A stretch of 8,060 bases of DNA from an uncultured Clostridia bacterium. Its GTDB lineage: Bacteria > Bacillota > Clostridia > TANB77 > CAG-508. Positions within the stretch are counted from its first letter, which is position 1; each line of letters opens with the position of its first letter. Below are positions 7,083-8,060 of this stretch, in pieces. The position numbers were made by a program, and so were the translations under genes. The stretch lies in NCBI GenBank assembly GCA_944388645.1, contig CALXJO010000044.1, positions 1-8,060 on the forward strand, given 5' to 3'. The notes under the pieces are model-generated. The model was not told the DNA's origin, did no database searches, and worked only from the letters and a program-made list of their open reading frames with translations.

Positions 7083-8060
7083 TTAGTTATTATTGTTAGT
7101 ATTATTATCTATTGGTCCAAATAGTTCATCAAATTTTGCTTCTAGCTCTTTTTGTAAGTCCATTGTAAATAAGTCGTCTTCTTGTGTGTTGTCTTCCATT
7201 GGAATTACTGGCGCATCAATGTTTTCTACTTTATTGGTTGTATTTGTTTTTGTTTTTGGCATTGGATTACTGTTATTTTGGTTATTTATTGAATTGTTAA
7301 ACATGCTTTCCAATGGCTCTATTTCTACGTTTTTAGTGTTTTGATTTACTGGTGTTGTTATGTTGTTTGGTATATTGCTATTTAATGCTCCATTATTGTT
7401 TAATCCGCTGTTGTTTAAGCTATTTAAATTGGTTGTGTTGTTTTTGTTGTTTGTGTTATCTGACCATAAATCATCTAATGATTCTATTTTTACTTCTTCT
7501 TGTCTTGTGTCGTCAGCATAACGTGGGTTTGAAGGATTGAATTTGCTCCATTCTCCTCTTTCTGGAACTATATAATCATTGTGGTCTGCTCTATGAGCTT
7601 GAAGTTGTCTATATACTGGCTTTTTGAAGTAATAATATTTGTTTGCCTTTACTGGTTTTAAACCTTTTTCAAATATGATACATAAGTCATTATCCATTCT
7701 TCTTAGTTCATCTGGTGTCATTAATGCTCTTCCCATAATTTGGTCTGATGTACTGTAACCTTGTGTCGAGTAGTTTCTGCCTCTATTTGTAGATCTTGTA
7801 TCTCTAATTATTGTTTTTTCTCCTAATTGTTTAGAGAAGTATTCTACTGTTTTGAAAGAGTTACTTCCTAAGAATACGTGTGTATCACAGTTACCCATTA
7901 TTGTTTCATAAGATTTTTCATATACAGCTTCTAATTGGTCTAAATTCTGTAATATAACACTAAATGAAATTCCTCTACTTCTTGATGTTGATATTTTTTT
8001 ATCAAAGTCTGGTATTTGTCCAATGTTTGCAAACTCATCTAGTATAAAGTATAATGGAAC
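7083..8060 (-). CDS. VirD4/TraG-type type IV coupling protein, N-terminal part outside the window
   Basis: The frame is open from the right window edge to TAA at 7083, giving the last 325 residues. Coupling proteins are membrane-anchored ATPases that deliver relaxase-DNA or effectors to a type IV secretion channel. The fragment opens with YFILDEFANIG, the Walker B region (D8, E9 of the fragment). TSRSRGISFSVILQNLDQLE (25-44), MGNCDTHVFLGSN and ALMTPDELRRMDN follow, matching the VirD4-like group of Firmicutes conjugative elements (CD1115-like). Walker A and the N-terminal membrane helices must lie beyond 8060. An internal Met at 7898 is not a start, because homology runs straight through it. 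After about residue 185 the sequence becomes a low-complexity tail: an Asn-rich stretch (about 201-279), two related motifs VKIESLDDLW (190-199) and VEIEPLESMF (245-254), and an acidic end with ELEAKFDELFG. The tail probably contacts substrates or channel parts (inference). Confidence 0.94.
   Translation of the reverse strand, partial: VPLYFILDEFANIGQIPDFDKKISTSRSRGISFSVILQNLDQLEAVYEKSYETIMGNCDTHVFLGSNSFKTVEYFSKQLGEKTIIRDTRSTNRGRNYSTQGYSTSDQIMGRALMTPDELRRMDNDLCIIFEKGLKPVKANKYYYFKKPVYRQLQAHRADHNDYIVPERGEWSKFNPSNPRYADDTRQEEVKIESLDDLWSDNTNNKNNTTNLNSLNNSGLNNNGALNSNIPNNITTPVNQNTKNVEIEPLESMFNNSINNQNNSNPMPKTKTNTTNKVENIDAPVIPMEDNTQEDDLFTMDLQKELEAKFDELFGPIDNNTNNNN

Noticed and set aside
7896..7898. 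ATG as the start of a separate 271-residue gene
   Set aside because: The frame continues upstream without a stop to the window edge and encodes the conserved YFILDEFANIG region of the same coupling protein, so this Met is internal.
1..8060. CRISPR array, prophage genes, or recoded TGA (Mollicutes-type code)
   Set aside because: No regularly spaced direct repeats and no phage genes are seen. Trp is encoded by TGG and all five frames stay open under the standard code, so recoding is not needed.

Overview
The window is AT-rich, uses the standard bacterial code (Trp is TGG, stops are TAA), and carries all five genes on the minus strand. Clear Shine-Dalgarno sites, sigma-A-type promoters, a Bacillota-type YfhO protein and a YhaO/YhaN pair point to a low-GC Bacillota, most likely an uncultured or gut-type clostridial lineage. 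That placement is inference; no rRNA or other taxonomic marker is present.

Layout, read in the direction of transcription (right to left): (1) 8060-7083 is the C-terminal part of a VirD4/TraG-type type IV coupling protein, cut by the right window edge, with an unusual Asn-rich, motif-bearing tail and a strong hairpin after its stop. (2) 6947-3711 is a two-gene operon with its own promoter, encoding a YhaO/SbcD (Mre11-like) metallophosphoesterase followed 12 nt later by a compact YhaN/SbcC (Rad50-like) ATPase. The ATPase has two membrane helices where a classical Rad50 has its zinc hook. (3) 3710-3412 is a gene-free stretch dominated by a 173-bp nested palindrome with terminal inverted repeats (MITE-like), which may also end the operon transcript. 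(4) 3411-2347 is prfA (release factor 1) with a strong promoter and a terminator. (5) 2176-1 is a YfhO-family polytopic membrane protein with its own promoter, cut at its C-terminus by the left window edge.

How the genes relate: YhaO and YhaN very probably form one nuclease-ATPase complex, apparently membrane-tethered through YhaN. prfA and the YfhO-family gene are independent chromosomal units. The coupling protein belongs to a conjugation or secretion module lying to the right. No integrase, tRNA, attachment site or CRISPR array is visible, so the boundary of any mobile element cannot be set from this window. The points most worth following up are the membrane-hairpin Rad50-like protein, the nested palindromic element, and the repeated linear motifs in the coupling protein tail.
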